A DNA stretch of 64,000 nt from JAFLCM01 sp964510955. GTDB taxonomy: Bacteria > Planctomycetota > Phycisphaerae > Phycisphaerales > UBA1924. The stretch covers positions 93,116 through 157,115 of the forward strand of contig CAZEDW010000004.1 in the NCBI GenBank assembly GCA_964510955.1, written 5' to 3'. Both the position numbers and the translations under genes were made by a program. Numbering within the stretch: the stretch's first letter is position 1; the number at the start of each line of letters is the position of its first letter. Under the pieces are notes generated by a model. That model had not been told where the DNA came from. It worked only from the letters and a program-made list of their open reading frames with translations, and ran no database searches. This document shows positions 23,646-32,156 of the stretch, in pieces.

Positions 23646-26435
23646 ATGCCCAGTTTGCCAGCGTGTTGTCGTGTGTCCTCCCGCGGCCTTCCCCGCGCGG
23701 TGATAGCCCTGTCGCTGCTGGCCGGTTCCTCGAGCGTGCTGGGGCAGGCCAACCCGGTCATGCTCGAGTGGTTCGAGTGCTCGTGGGCCAACATGGAATA
23801 CCGGATGCCGGACTTCTTCATCGCTGGCTACGCCAGCGTGTGGGTCCCGCCGGTTTCTCAGGCGTCCGACCCGACAAGCCCCGGCTACGACGTGTTCGAC
23901 CGCTTTGACCTGGGCTCGCCCGCCGACAGGACGGTCTACGGCACCGAGCAGGGCTTTGACGCCGTCGTCGAGCAGTTCCACCGCGCGTCGACCCAGGTGT
24001 TCGTCGACGCGATCATGAACCACAACTCTGGGCGCAACGGGAGCACGTCGTTCTACAACGACGGCGGCTATCCCGGCTTCTGGCTTGGGCCGGGGCCGAC
24101 GCCGCTCAACAGCGGCAGCAACTGGGGCGACTTCCACAACGGTGCGACCCAGTCGCACGACCCGTCCGGCGGCGCCGGCGCGTACAACCTCTGGCTCGGC
24201 GACCTCGTGAGCCTGATCGACATCGCGCAGGAGAGCAACAACCAGTACATCCGCCAGCCGGCGAGCGCCTCGCCGCCGCCGGGCGGCGTGAACATCCCCG
24301 CGGGCGCGGTGCGGAACCAGCCGAACCCCGCCAACGTGCGGTATTACCCGGACAAGCAGCTCTCCTCCACGGCCGTCAACAACCCCGGCCAGAGCCGCCC
24401 GGCGTGCTGTGGGTTTGCCGACGCCAGCAGCGGCTCGCTGAATCTGACGTTCTACCCGTTCAACGCCGACGCATCGCAGGGCGATCCGTCGATGGAGAAC
24501 ACCACCGGCTACCTGATGCGCTGGGTGGAGTGGATGCTCGACGTGAAGAAGGTGGACGGCTTCCGCTGGGACGCGAGCAAGCACATCCCGCCGTGGTTCT
24601 GGGATCAGTACATCGACAGCATCGTGTACCAGCGGCGCACGGCGCCGGACGGGTCGAAGGTCACGCCGTACAGCTTCGGCGAGAACGTGATGGCCAACGA
24701 CCAGATCTGGAACTTCTACATCCGCAAGGGCACGCTGCGTACCGGCTATTCCTTCGGGAACCGTGACGCGCTGGACCTCTCGGGCTCGGGCACCATCCGC
24801 AACATGGTCAACGCCCGCGGCAGCGAAACCTGGAATAACGTGCTGGGATCTCACCTGGACAACGCCGACGACGCCGACAACAACGGCTCGATCGGCGTGA
24901 ACCACATCTACAGCCAGGACAACGGCTCGGCGGGCACCGGCAGCACGCAACCCGCGCTGCCCGCCGCCGACAAGGCCGCGTGGCCCCAGTTCGCCTATCT
25001 GCTGCTGCGCACCGGCGTGCCCGAGGTCTACCACAACGCCCGCCAGTTCAACACACGCACCGGCGGCTTCTGGCCACGCGAGGGCAGCCCCGAGGCGCTT
25101 GGCCTGGGCCGGTCGCTCACCGGCACCGATCCCACGCTCACCAGGCTCGTGCAGCTCCACAACCGCTACGCCCGCGGCCCCTGGGACGTGAAGATCCTTG
25201 AAGGCGACGTCATCTGCTTCGAGCGTCACAACGCCGGGCTCACCAACATCGTGTGCTGCGCCAACGACTCGTACTCCAACGGCTACGACCAGCGCACCTT
25301 CGTCACCCGCTACCCGCAGGGCACGCGCCTGGTCGAGCTCAGCGGCAACGCCACCGACCCGGTCGTCGACCCCAACAACGACATCTTCGACACCGTCACC
25401 GTCGGCGCCGGCGGCAGCGTCACCATCCGCGTCCCCCGCAACCGCAACGCCAACGGCGTCGAGCACAACAAGGGCTTCGTGGTCTACGCGCAGGTCACAC
25501 CGCCGGGCACGTTCTCGATCTCCAGCGGTCTCACGCTGGTCGCCCCGCCCGACAGCTCCGGCGTCGCCGCCGCTGCCCGGCGCCTCAGCCCCGTCGATGT
25601 TGTGCAGGGCAACAGCTTCACCATCCAGCTCCAGACCCAGAATGATCCCACGGAAGGGGCGCTGGACGACAGCGCGATCTACCGCTTCAACCAGGGCTTC
25701 TTCAACGCCAATTTTGGCACCAACGGCACCGCGTCCGGCGAACCCACCGGTGAGTTTGCTGGATACGAGAACTTCGTTACCAACCGTTCTCCCCGCATCG
25801 GCGGCGGCACGGGCCTGTACCAGCAGGCCGTCAGCACCAGCACCCTGCCCGAGGGCATGAACTATCTCAGCGTCGTCGCCTTCCGTCAGCGTGCCGGGGG
25901 CACCAGCCCGATCTATTCCGAGTGGCGCGACGCGATCTACGTCGACCGCACCGACCCCGTGCTCGCGGTGGACCCGTTCGCCGTCGCGTGCGCCGACGGC
26001 AGCGCCACCATGAGCGTCCGCAACGCCGACCGGACCGCCGCCCGCGTGTACGTGTTCATCGACCTGCCCGCCGGCGACCCGCTGCCGACGCTCACCGGCG
26101 CCAACCAGGCGCTGCAGTACGACCGCACCCAGTTCCTTTTCTCGTTCACCGGCCTGACCAACGGGACGCACACCTACACGCTGGTCGCCCAGGAAGCGGT
26201 GGGGGCCACGACCGTGCGCACCAGCCGGTATTCGCCGGTCTCGTTCAACGTCAACCGCCTGACGGGCGATTTCAACGGCGACAACCAGGTCAACACCAGC
26301 GACCTGACCATTATCTTGGGCTTCTTCGGCACGAGCGTCACCCCCGGCAGCGTCCCGGACCTGAACAACGACGGGTTCATCAACACCGTTGACCTGACGC
26401 TGTTCCTGGGCGGGTTCGGCGGGTCCTGTAACTGA
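23646..26435 (+). CDS. Secreted GH13 alpha-amylase-like enzyme with dockerin
   Basis: Extracellular glycoside hydrolase of 929 residues. ATG 23646 follows GGAG and opens a signal peptide ending SSVLGQA. The GH13 conserved regions are visible: I VDAIMNH (Asp121, His126), II GFRWDASKH (nucleophile Asp309), III FGEN (acid/base Glu346). Region IV reads IYSQDNGS with transition-state Asp425, but the usual preceding His is Gln424. After the barrel comes a beta-domain, about 250 residues of strand-rich linker, and a dockerin-like pair (GDFNGDNQVNTSDLTIILGF, PDLNNDGFINTVDLTLFLGG) ending SCN. It should attack alpha-1,4-glucans, with altered activity possible. Transcription is probably under LacI-type sugar control. 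Confidence 0.88.
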   Translation: MPSLPACCRVSSRGLPRAVIALSLLAGSSSVLGQANPVMLEWFECSWANMEYRMPDFFIAGYASVWVPPVSQASDPTSPGYDVFDRFDLGSPADRTVYGTEQGFDAVVEQFHRASTQVFVDAIMNHNSGRNGSTSFYNDGGYPGFWLGPGPTPLNSGSNWGDFHNGATQSHDPSGGAGAYNLWLGDLVSLIDIAQESNNQYIRQPASASPPPGGVNIPAGAVRNQPNPANVRYYPDKQLSSTAVNNPGQSRPACCGFADASSGSLNLTFYPFNADASQGDPSMENTTGYLMRWVEWMLDVKKVDGFRWDASKHIPPWFWDQYIDSIVYQRRTAPDGSKVTPYSFGENVMANDQIWNFYIRKGTLRTGYSFGNRDALDLSGSGTIRNMVNARGSETWNNVLGSHLDNADDADNNGSIGVNHIYSQDNGSAGTGSTQPALPAADKAAWPQFAYLLLRTGVPEVYHNARQFNTRTGGFWPREGSPEALGLGRSLTGTDPTLTRLVQLHNRYARGPWDVKILEGDVICFERHNAGLTNIVCCANDSYSNGYDQRTFVTRYPQGTRLVELSGNATDPVVDPNNDIFDTVTVGAGGSVTIRVPRNRNANGVEHNKGFVVYAQVTPPGTFSISSGLTLVAPPDSSGVAAAARRLSPVDVVQGNSFTIQLQTQNDPTEGALDDSAIYRFNQGFFNANFGTNGTASGEPTGEFAGYENFVTNRSPRIGGGTGLYQQAVSTSTLPEGMNYLSVVAFRQRAGGTSPIYSEWRDAIYVDRTDPVLAVDPFAVACADGSATMSVRNADRTAARVYVFIDLPAGDPLPTLTGANQALQYDRTQFLFSFTGLTNGTHTYTLVAQEAVGATTVRTSRYSPVSFNVNRLTGDFNGDNQVNTSDLTIILGFFGTSVTPGSVPDLNNDGFINTVDLTLFLGGFGGSCN

Positions 26436-26575
26436 CCCGGAGACCCGAACACACGCCGATGTGGAGCCGAGCCGGGCCAATTTCCCGGCCCGCACGCGGC
26501 GTGCGCTGCAAGATTGGGATGGCCCGCGCGAAGTCGAATCGGCGTGCGGCCGTCGGCCCGCGCCTGGAGGTGCCC

Positions 26576-28504
26576 ATGTCCGTACTTTCGTCGACTTGGT
26601 TCCGCGCTCGATCTCAGGACGCTCTTCGCCGCCGCGTGGTTGCCGCGCTCTGGGCGGTCGGCCTGGTGCCGGGGGTGCAGGGCGTGCCCACCATCACCGC
26701 CGTGCCACTCCCCGCGGGGGCAACGTACAACGACGTGCGGTGCCTGAGCCGCAACGGCGCCGTGGTCGCGGGTCTCGCCGGCCCGCTCGCAAACGATTAC
26801 CTCTACACGTGGAGCGCACCGTCGATCCCGGTCATTATCCCCAAGCCGCCCTCATGGGGGTACTACCGGCCCGACGGGATGAACCTCGACGGCACAGCGT
26901 TTACCGGCTACCGCACCACCGGCGGCAACCCCAATAACTCCATCGCCTACCGCTGGACCCAGGCGCTGGGTTTTCAGGACCTCGGCACGCTCGGTGGCGA
27001 CAGCTCGTGGGGCTACGCCATCAGCGACGATGGCCAGGTTGTCACGGGGTACAGCTGGACGGGGAGTAACCCCGTTGACCTCGCGTTCCGCTGGACCCCG
27101 GGCACGGGCATGGTGGGGCTGCCTATCGCGGGCGGACTGACCAACCATTTCGGATGGGCGATGAACGGGGCGGGCACCGCGATCGTTGGCACCGGCTACA
27201 CCAACGCTGGCGAGGTGATCTTCCGCTGGACTCAGGCGGGCGGGACGGAAAATCTCGGACCCGGGGCGGGTAGCGCGTGGGGCGGCGGCACGGCCGTCAG
27301 CGCCGACGGCACCGCCATCGCCGGTTACTCTGCCGCCGGCGCCTGCTATGACGGCCTGCGCCGCACCGACTCGGGCGGATTCGAGATGTTCGGTGGGTTC
27401 CTCAACTACAGCCGCATCACCCCCAGGGGAATCACCCCCGACGGCACCGCGATCGTGTCCAACCTCCAGGTCCAGTGCGGCCTGTACACAGCAACGAACC
27501 GCGCCGGCGTGTGGACGCAGGCCCGGGGCATGGTTGAGCTGATGTCGTATCTCAGCGGCGAGGGCGTCAACCTCACGGGGTGGACGCTGTACGACGTCGT
27601 CGGCGTCAGCAACGACGGAACCACCCTCGCCGGCAACGGTGTTCTTGGGGGAGTCAGTCGTGGCTGGGTCGTCCGCGGCATCCGACCCATCTGCGGGCCC
27701 TGGATCGCGTTCGAGCCAGTCAGCCTTCAGGCGTGCGTCGGCTCGACCACCGGGTTCAGTGTCCAGGCGTACGCGCCGACGATCCCGGGTCACCCCTCGT
27801 TCCAGTGGTACAAGCGCGTCTACCAGATCGACGGCGAGCCGAACGACACCCCGCTCGCCAACGGACCCAGCGGGACCGGCTCATCGCGCACCGGCGTGTA
27901 CACACCGTTCATGCAGATCAGCAATGTCGGCGCCCCCGACGCCGGGTTCTATTTCTGCCGCGTCTACGAGGGATGCGCCCCCGCCGACACGCAGATCGTC
28001 ACGCTGGGCGTTTCCACCGTCGCTCCAGGCATCGTCAGCTCGCCCGCCAGCGCCAGCAAGTGCACGTTCAAGACCGTCACGTTCTCCGCTTCCGCCGGCA
28101 CGCCCTCGGCCGCCCCGCTCAGCGTCACCTGGAAGAAGGCGGGCGTCCCCATCAACCTGAGCAACCCCCGATTCACGGTCGTGACCGCCCCGAACACGCT
28201 CTCGAGCACGCTGACGATCACCAACATCCAGATGTCCGACGCCAGTTCGGGCGCCGCGGGTTACACCTGCGAGTTCGCCAACGGCTGCGGTTCGCCGCAG
28301 ACCGCCGCCGCCGCCCTCACGGTGCTCCCCAACCTCTCGGGTAACGGCGGCCCCATCGGCACCGCCGACCTGGTCATCGTGCTGGGCAACTTCGGGCAGA
28401 ATGTCACGCCCTACACCAACGGCGACCTCAACGGCGACGGCGTCGTGAACACGCTCGACCTCACCGCGATGCTCGGGCAGTTCGGTCAGTCGTGCCCGCC
28501 GTGA
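26576..28504 (+). CDS. Secreted HAF-repeat/Ig-like protein with dockerin, copy 1
   Basis: Secreted protein of 642 residues. The ATG has GGAGG 5 bp upstream and starts a signal peptide ending VQGVPTI. Residues 45-330 hold HAF-type propeller repeats (FQDLGTLGGDSSWGYAISDD, GTAIAGYS). Then come ICGPWIAFEPVS and an Ig-like domain (FQWYKRVY, GAPDAGFYFCRVYEGC), a second beta-domain with TWKKAGVPINLSNPRF, and a C-terminal dockerin half (GDLNGDGVVNTLDLTAMLGQ) ending QSCPP. The first EF-loop is degenerate (GGPIGTADLVIVL). Function is unknown; such proteins are displayed outside the cell. The next gene is its tandem paralogue. Confidence 0.8.
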   Translation: MSVLSSTWFRARSQDALRRRVVAALWAVGLVPGVQGVPTITAVPLPAGATYNDVRCLSRNGAVVAGLAGPLANDYLYTWSAPSIPVIIPKPPSWGYYRPDGMNLDGTAFTGYRTTGGNPNNSIAYRWTQALGFQDLGTLGGDSSWGYAISDDGQVVTGYSWTGSNPVDLAFRWTPGTGMVGLPIAGGLTNHFGWAMNGAGTAIVGTGYTNAGEVIFRWTQAGGTENLGPGAGSAWGGGTAVSADGTAIAGYSAAGACYDGLRRTDSGGFEMFGGFLNYSRITPRGITPDGTAIVSNLQVQCGLYTATNRAGVWTQARGMVELMSYLSGEGVNLTGWTLYDVVGVSNDGTTLAGNGVLGGVSRGWVVRGIRPICGPWIAFEPVSLQACVGSTTGFSVQAYAPTIPGHPSFQWYKRVYQIDGEPNDTPLANGPSGTGSSRTGVYTPFMQISNVGAPDAGFYFCRVYEGCAPADTQIVTLGVSTVAPGIVSSPASASKCTFKTVTFSASAGTPSAAPLSVTWKKAGVPINLSNPRFTVVTAPNTLSSTLTITNIQMSDASSGAAGYTCEFANGCGSPQTAAAALTVLPNLSGNGGPIGTADLVIVLGNFGQNVTPYTNGDLNGDGVVNTLDLTAMLGQFGQSCPP

Positions 28505-28649
28505 TCCGAGCCCATACGCCGGCTCGGTTCGAGGGCCGTCGGGCGGGTCCGCCCGCCGGCGAGGTGTTCCTCGGTTGCGGCGCCTCTCCGCGGGCCGCGA
28601 GTTCTGCTTAGTCACCGGCTTCCCGCCGCGGTTCCCAGGAGTGCTCCCC

Positions 28650-30557
28650 ATGCTGCGCAACGTGATCCGCCGGCCACAGTTCACTTCGCTTCGGATATCT
28701 GTGGTGATCACATTGGCGCACTGCCTCGCGCTCGGGGCCGGCGCGGCGCCGACCATCACCGCGGCCCCGCTTGTCGGCGGCGCAACCACAAACGACGTGC
28801 GCTGCATGAGCTACAACGGCGCGGTGGTCGCGGGCGTGCAGGGCATCGCCGGGGCCAACGTCTACCGATGGAGCGCGCCCAGCGCACCGGCCATCCTCCC
28901 ACCGCTGGGCACATGGGTTGAGTACGCGCCGGTCTCGATGAACCTCGACGGCACCGCTATCGCCGGCACCTGCCGCGAGTCGCCATCGCCGACGTGGGTG
29001 TCGCGCTGGACGCAGGCGGGCGGCTGGGCGGCCCTCGGCGCATTCGGCGGCATTACCGCGACGCCCGCCGCCATCTCCGCCGACGGGCAGGTCATCTCCG
29101 GGAGCATGCTGCTCATCCTCGGCGCATCGCGGACGTTCCGCTGGACGCCCGGCGGCGGCGGCGTCACCATCGCGCCCCCCGCGGCGTACCCCGAGTCGTA
29201 CGGCGCCAAGCTGAGCCAGGCGGGCGATGTCATCGTCGGCGGCGCCCGCATCGGCGCCTCATTCGCCGCCACACGCTGGACCCAGCCGTCGGGCAACCTG
29301 CCCATCGGCGCCCTGCCGGGCGACCCCGAGTCGCTCGCGCTGTGCACGAACTTTGACGGCAGCCGCATCGCCGGATGGTCGGGCAACTCGACCTGCTACA
29401 AGGGTTTCTACTACGTCGAGGGTGTGGGGTTCTCGCAGATCGGCCCGGTCGCGGGCTTCGGCCGCATCCAGGGCGATTTCATCACACCCGACGGCGGCGC
29501 CGTGTGCTGCAACATGACGGTGGCCTGCGGCGGCGCGCCCGCCGCCACCGACCGCGCCGCCGTCTACACCCAGTCCCGCGGCGTCACCGAGCTTCAGACC
29601 TACCTCGCCGGCGAGGGCGTGAACCTCACCGGCTGGGTGCTCAACACCATCACCGGCGTCAGCAACGACGGCACCGTGCTCTGCGGTAACGGGACCTACC
29701 TCGGCGCCGCGCGCGGGTGGGTGGTGCGGGGCATCAACCCCATCTGCGGCCCGTGGATTTTCCAGCAGCCGCCCTCAAACGTGCAGGTGTGCGCCGGCAG
29801 CGGCACCGCGCTGGGCCTCACGGCCTTCGCGCCGACAGTCCCAGGCCACGTCGTCTTCCAATGGAACCGCCAGTACGTCGGCGGCGACGGCGAGATCACC
29901 CGCGTCCCGCTGGCCGACGGGCTGACCGGGAGCGGGACCCTCGTCACCGGCTCCAGCAGCCCCAACATGTCGCTGTCCAATGTGCAGCCCGGCGACGCGG
30001 GGATGTACGTCTGCTCCGTCACCGCGGGTTGCGGCAGCATCTGGTCGTTCGTAGTGAACCTGCAGGTGGTCACGGGGCCGCCCGTCATCACCGGCTCCCC
30101 AGGCACCGTCTCCAAGTGCGCGTTCGGCACGGCCACGTTCTCGGCGTTTGCGAGCAGCGCGAGCGTCGCGCCGTTCACCGTGACGTGGAAGAAGGCCGGG
30201 GTGCCCGTCAACCTGGGCGATCCGCGGTTCGCCGTGCTCACCGCGCCCAACACGCTCTCCAGCACGCTGCATGTCTCGAACCTGAAGATGTCTGACTCGG
30301 GGGCTGGCGTGACGGGCTACACCTGCGACTTCGCCAACGCCTGCGCCGCTGTGCCCACAAACCCCGGCGCGCTCACGGTGCTCCCGGACCTTGACGGCAG
30401 CGGCTCGATTGGCACCGCCGACCTGACCGTCGTGCTCGGGAACTTCGGGCAGACCGTCACGCCGTGGACCAACGGCGACCTCAACGGCGACGGCGTGGTC
30501 AACACCGCCGACCTCACCTTGGTGCTGGGGCTGTTCGGCTCGTCCTGCCCGCCGTGA
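28650..30557 (+). CDS. Secreted HAF-repeat/Ig-like protein with dockerin, copy 2
   Basis: Paralogue of the preceding protein, 635 residues, colinear along its whole length (TNDVRCMSYNGAVVAG, ICGPWIFQQPPS, TWKKAGVPVNLGDPRF, GDLNGDGVVNTADLTLVLGL, end SSCPP). The start ATG follows AGGAG and a signal peptide ending GAGAAPT. HAF-like repeats, the Ig-like domain and the degenerate first EF-loop are all kept, while the propeller part has diverged most. The 145-bp gap between the copies has a GC-rich hairpin (CGGGCG...CGCCCG near 28550) but no T-run, so the two may be co-transcribed. Function unknown. Confidence 0.8.
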   Translation: MLRNVIRRPQFTSLRISVVITLAHCLALGAGAAPTITAAPLVGGATTNDVRCMSYNGAVVAGVQGIAGANVYRWSAPSAPAILPPLGTWVEYAPVSMNLDGTAIAGTCRESPSPTWVSRWTQAGGWAALGAFGGITATPAAISADGQVISGSMLLILGASRTFRWTPGGGGVTIAPPAAYPESYGAKLSQAGDVIVGGARIGASFAATRWTQPSGNLPIGALPGDPESLALCTNFDGSRIAGWSGNSTCYKGFYYVEGVGFSQIGPVAGFGRIQGDFITPDGGAVCCNMTVACGGAPAATDRAAVYTQSRGVTELQTYLAGEGVNLTGWVLNTITGVSNDGTVLCGNGTYLGAARGWVVRGINPICGPWIFQQPPSNVQVCAGSGTALGLTAFAPTVPGHVVFQWNRQYVGGDGEITRVPLADGLTGSGTLVTGSSSPNMSLSNVQPGDAGMYVCSVTAGCGSIWSFVVNLQVVTGPPVITGSPGTVSKCAFGTATFSAFASSASVAPFTVTWKKAGVPVNLGDPRFAVLTAPNTLSSTLHVSNLKMSDSGAGVTGYTCDFANACAAVPTNPGALTVLPDLDGSGSIGTADLTVVLGNFGQTVTPWTNGDLNGDGVVNTADLTLVLGLFGSSCPP

Positions 30558-30603
30558 GCCGTGCGACGGGATCGATGATCGCATCGGCCTACGCTCTGAG
30601 TTC

Positions 30604-31221
30604 ATGGCCAGCACTTCTTCCGGTGAGTCTCCTGTTGCGCCTTCGCCGATCCGGACCCAACGGCTGACACTCGTTCACGCCACGGCTGACAGCGCCGCCC
30701 TCGCCGCGCGCCGTGACCCTGCCGCGCTCGGCGCTGCGCTCGCGTGCGAGGTGCCGCCGGATTGGCCCCCCTGGACGCTGGAGGACGTGCTCGACTTCAT
30801 CGCGGCCAAGCTCCGTGGGCGGCCCCAGGACGCAGGTTGGTGGACGTGGTACATCATCGCCGAGACCGGCGTGCTTGCGCCCGCGCGGCGGCTGATCGGC
30901 ACTTGCGGCGTCATGCCGCCCGATGAAGATGGGCGCTCGCTGTGCGGCTACGGCGTGGTGCCCTCGGCCGAGGGCCGCGGCCTGACGAGCGAGGCGTTCC
31001 TGGCGTTTCTGGCGCTCGGCGGCTGGCTCATGTCTCAGCCGCGCCTGAAGGTGCTGGAGGCCACCACCTTCGAGCGGCATCCCGCCTCGCGGCGCATCCT
31101 CGAAAAGGCCGGATTCGTCCTGATCGGCGTCAGCCCCGATGACGCCCAGGCCGCCGAAAGCGACCGACAGGGGCGCGGGCCGCTGCTGCTCTACCGCCAT
31201 CCGGCGAGGTCGTGCGCATGA
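30604..31221 (+). CDS. GNAT-family N-acetyltransferase
   Basis: Acetyl-CoA-dependent acyltransferase of 205 residues, RimJ/RimL-like. It opens with the typical IRTQRLTLVHATADSAALAA strand-helix, has LIGTCGVMPPDEDGRSLCGYGV and the acetyl-CoA loop around SAEGRGLTSEAFLAF. The C-terminal FERHPASRRILEKAGFVLIG is the classic RimJ-like end (N-x-A-S-x-x-x-x-K-x-G-F with His-Pro in place of Asn). Substrate unknown. It overlaps the next gene by 4 bp (ATGA), so the two form a unit. Confidence 0.85.
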   Translation: MASTSSGESPVAPSPIRTQRLTLVHATADSAALAARRDPAALGAALACEVPPDWPPWTLEDVLDFIAAKLRGRPQDAGWWTWYIIAETGVLAPARRLIGTCGVMPPDEDGRSLCGYGVVPSAEGRGLTSEAFLAFLALGGWLMSQPRLKVLEATTFERHPASRRILEKAGFVLIGVSPDDAQAAESDRQGRGPLLLYRHPARSCA

Positions 31222-32012
31222 GCAAGAAACACAAGAGGTCGGTTGAACCTCCGCGCCGCAAGGGCGCCACGCGCGTGGCCGATGTGCCGCCGGCGGTGCT
31301 CAGGCGGCTCAACGCGGGCGAGATTGAGAGCGTCACCCTCGCCGAGCTTCTGGCGATGGACCTCGGGAAGGTGTTGAAGGCGGTGGTGCCCTCGTCGTCG
31401 GCATCGGACGTTTCCCGCCTGCGCGAGGGCGGCATCGTTCAGCGGATGGCCGCTGGCGGTGCGGTCCTGATGGAGCGGCTGGGGCCCGATGCCGCCGAGC
31501 GCTTCGCCGGGCATCCGTCGGACGTGGTGCGTGCGTGGGCGGCGTACGCGATCGGCCTGGACCCCAAGGGCGGCCTCGGGCGCCGCCTTCGCCGTGTCCG
31601 CCCGCTGGCCGACGACCCCAACGCGGGCGTCCGCGAGTGGGCGTGGATGGCCGTCCGCCCGCACATCGCCACGGAGGTCGATGAGGCCGTCGCGCTGCTG
31701 ACCCCGTGGACCACAGAAGCCTCGCCGAATCTCCGGCGATTCGCCAGTGAGGCCACGCGCCCCAGGGGAGTCTGGTGCGCCCACATCCACGACCTGCGCG
31801 ACAGCCCCCAACGCGGCCTGCCCATCCTCGAGCCGCTGCGAGCGGACCCGCACAAGTACGTCCAGAACTCCGTCGCCAACTGGCTTAACGATGCCGGCAA
31901 ATCCCACCCGGACTGGCTGCTCGAGCTGTGCAAGAGGTGGCGCCGGCAATCACCGGGCGAGGCGACCGAGAAGATCGTCAAGCGGGCGACGCGCAATTTG
32001 CGCAAACCATAA
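31218..32012 (+). CDS. AlkD-like DNA alkylation repeat (HEAT) protein
   Basis: Alpha-helical protein of 264 residues. HEAT-like repeats run from residue 70 (FAGHPSDVVRAWAAYAIGLD, DDPNAGVREWAWMAVRPHI, TTEASPNLRRFASEATRPRG). The segment HKYVQNSVANWLNDAGKSHP followed by DWLLELCKRW is the most typical stretch of DNA alkylation repeat proteins, where it binds DNA. The catalytic Asp of true AlkD glycosylases cannot be located by eye, so glycosylase activity is uncertain. The N-terminal 60 residues are basic and variable. Coupled to the GNAT gene; overall role could be DNA repair. Confidence 0.75.
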   Translation: MSKKHKRSVEPPRRKGATRVADVPPAVLRRLNAGEIESVTLAELLAMDLGKVLKAVVPSSSASDVSRLREGGIVQRMAAGGAVLMERLGPDAAERFAGHPSDVVRAWAAYAIGLDPKGGLGRRLRRVRPLADDPNAGVREWAWMAVRPHIATEVDEAVALLTPWTTEASPNLRRFASEATRPRGVWCAHIHDLRDSPQRGLPILEPLRADPHKYVQNSVANWLNDAGKSHPDWLLELCKRWRRQSPGEATEKIVKRATRNLRKP

Positions 32013-32056
32013 CCCCCTCTCCCCGCGCGGCCCCGGACGACGGGCGGGAAAAATCA

Positions 32057-32084
32057 TGGATAAGCATATCCGCGTATCTATAAT
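32057..32084 (+). promoter_or_regulatory. Promoter of the tyrosine phenol-lyase gene with inverted repeat
   Basis: A perfect -10 box TATAAT (32079-32084) lies 16 bp after TGGATA (32057-32062), which matches the -35 consensus at 4 of 6 bases. GGATA-AGCA-TATCC (32058-32071) is an inverted repeat overlapping the -35, a plausible operator. The spot is markedly A/T-rich for this genome. The start codon is about 70 bp downstream. Confidence 0.7.
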
Positions 32085-32156
32085 GAAGTCCAGCGGGCCG
32101 CCGGCCCGCGCCGTCAACCTTCCCGCGGGCGACCCCCGCCCAACCGAGACCCCACC

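Noticed and set aside
23586..26495. 969-residue open frame antisense to the amylase gene
   Set aside because: It mirrors the codon bias of the plus-strand gene, is Val/Gly/Asp/Arg-rich without domains, and the sense frame has clear GH13 motifs.
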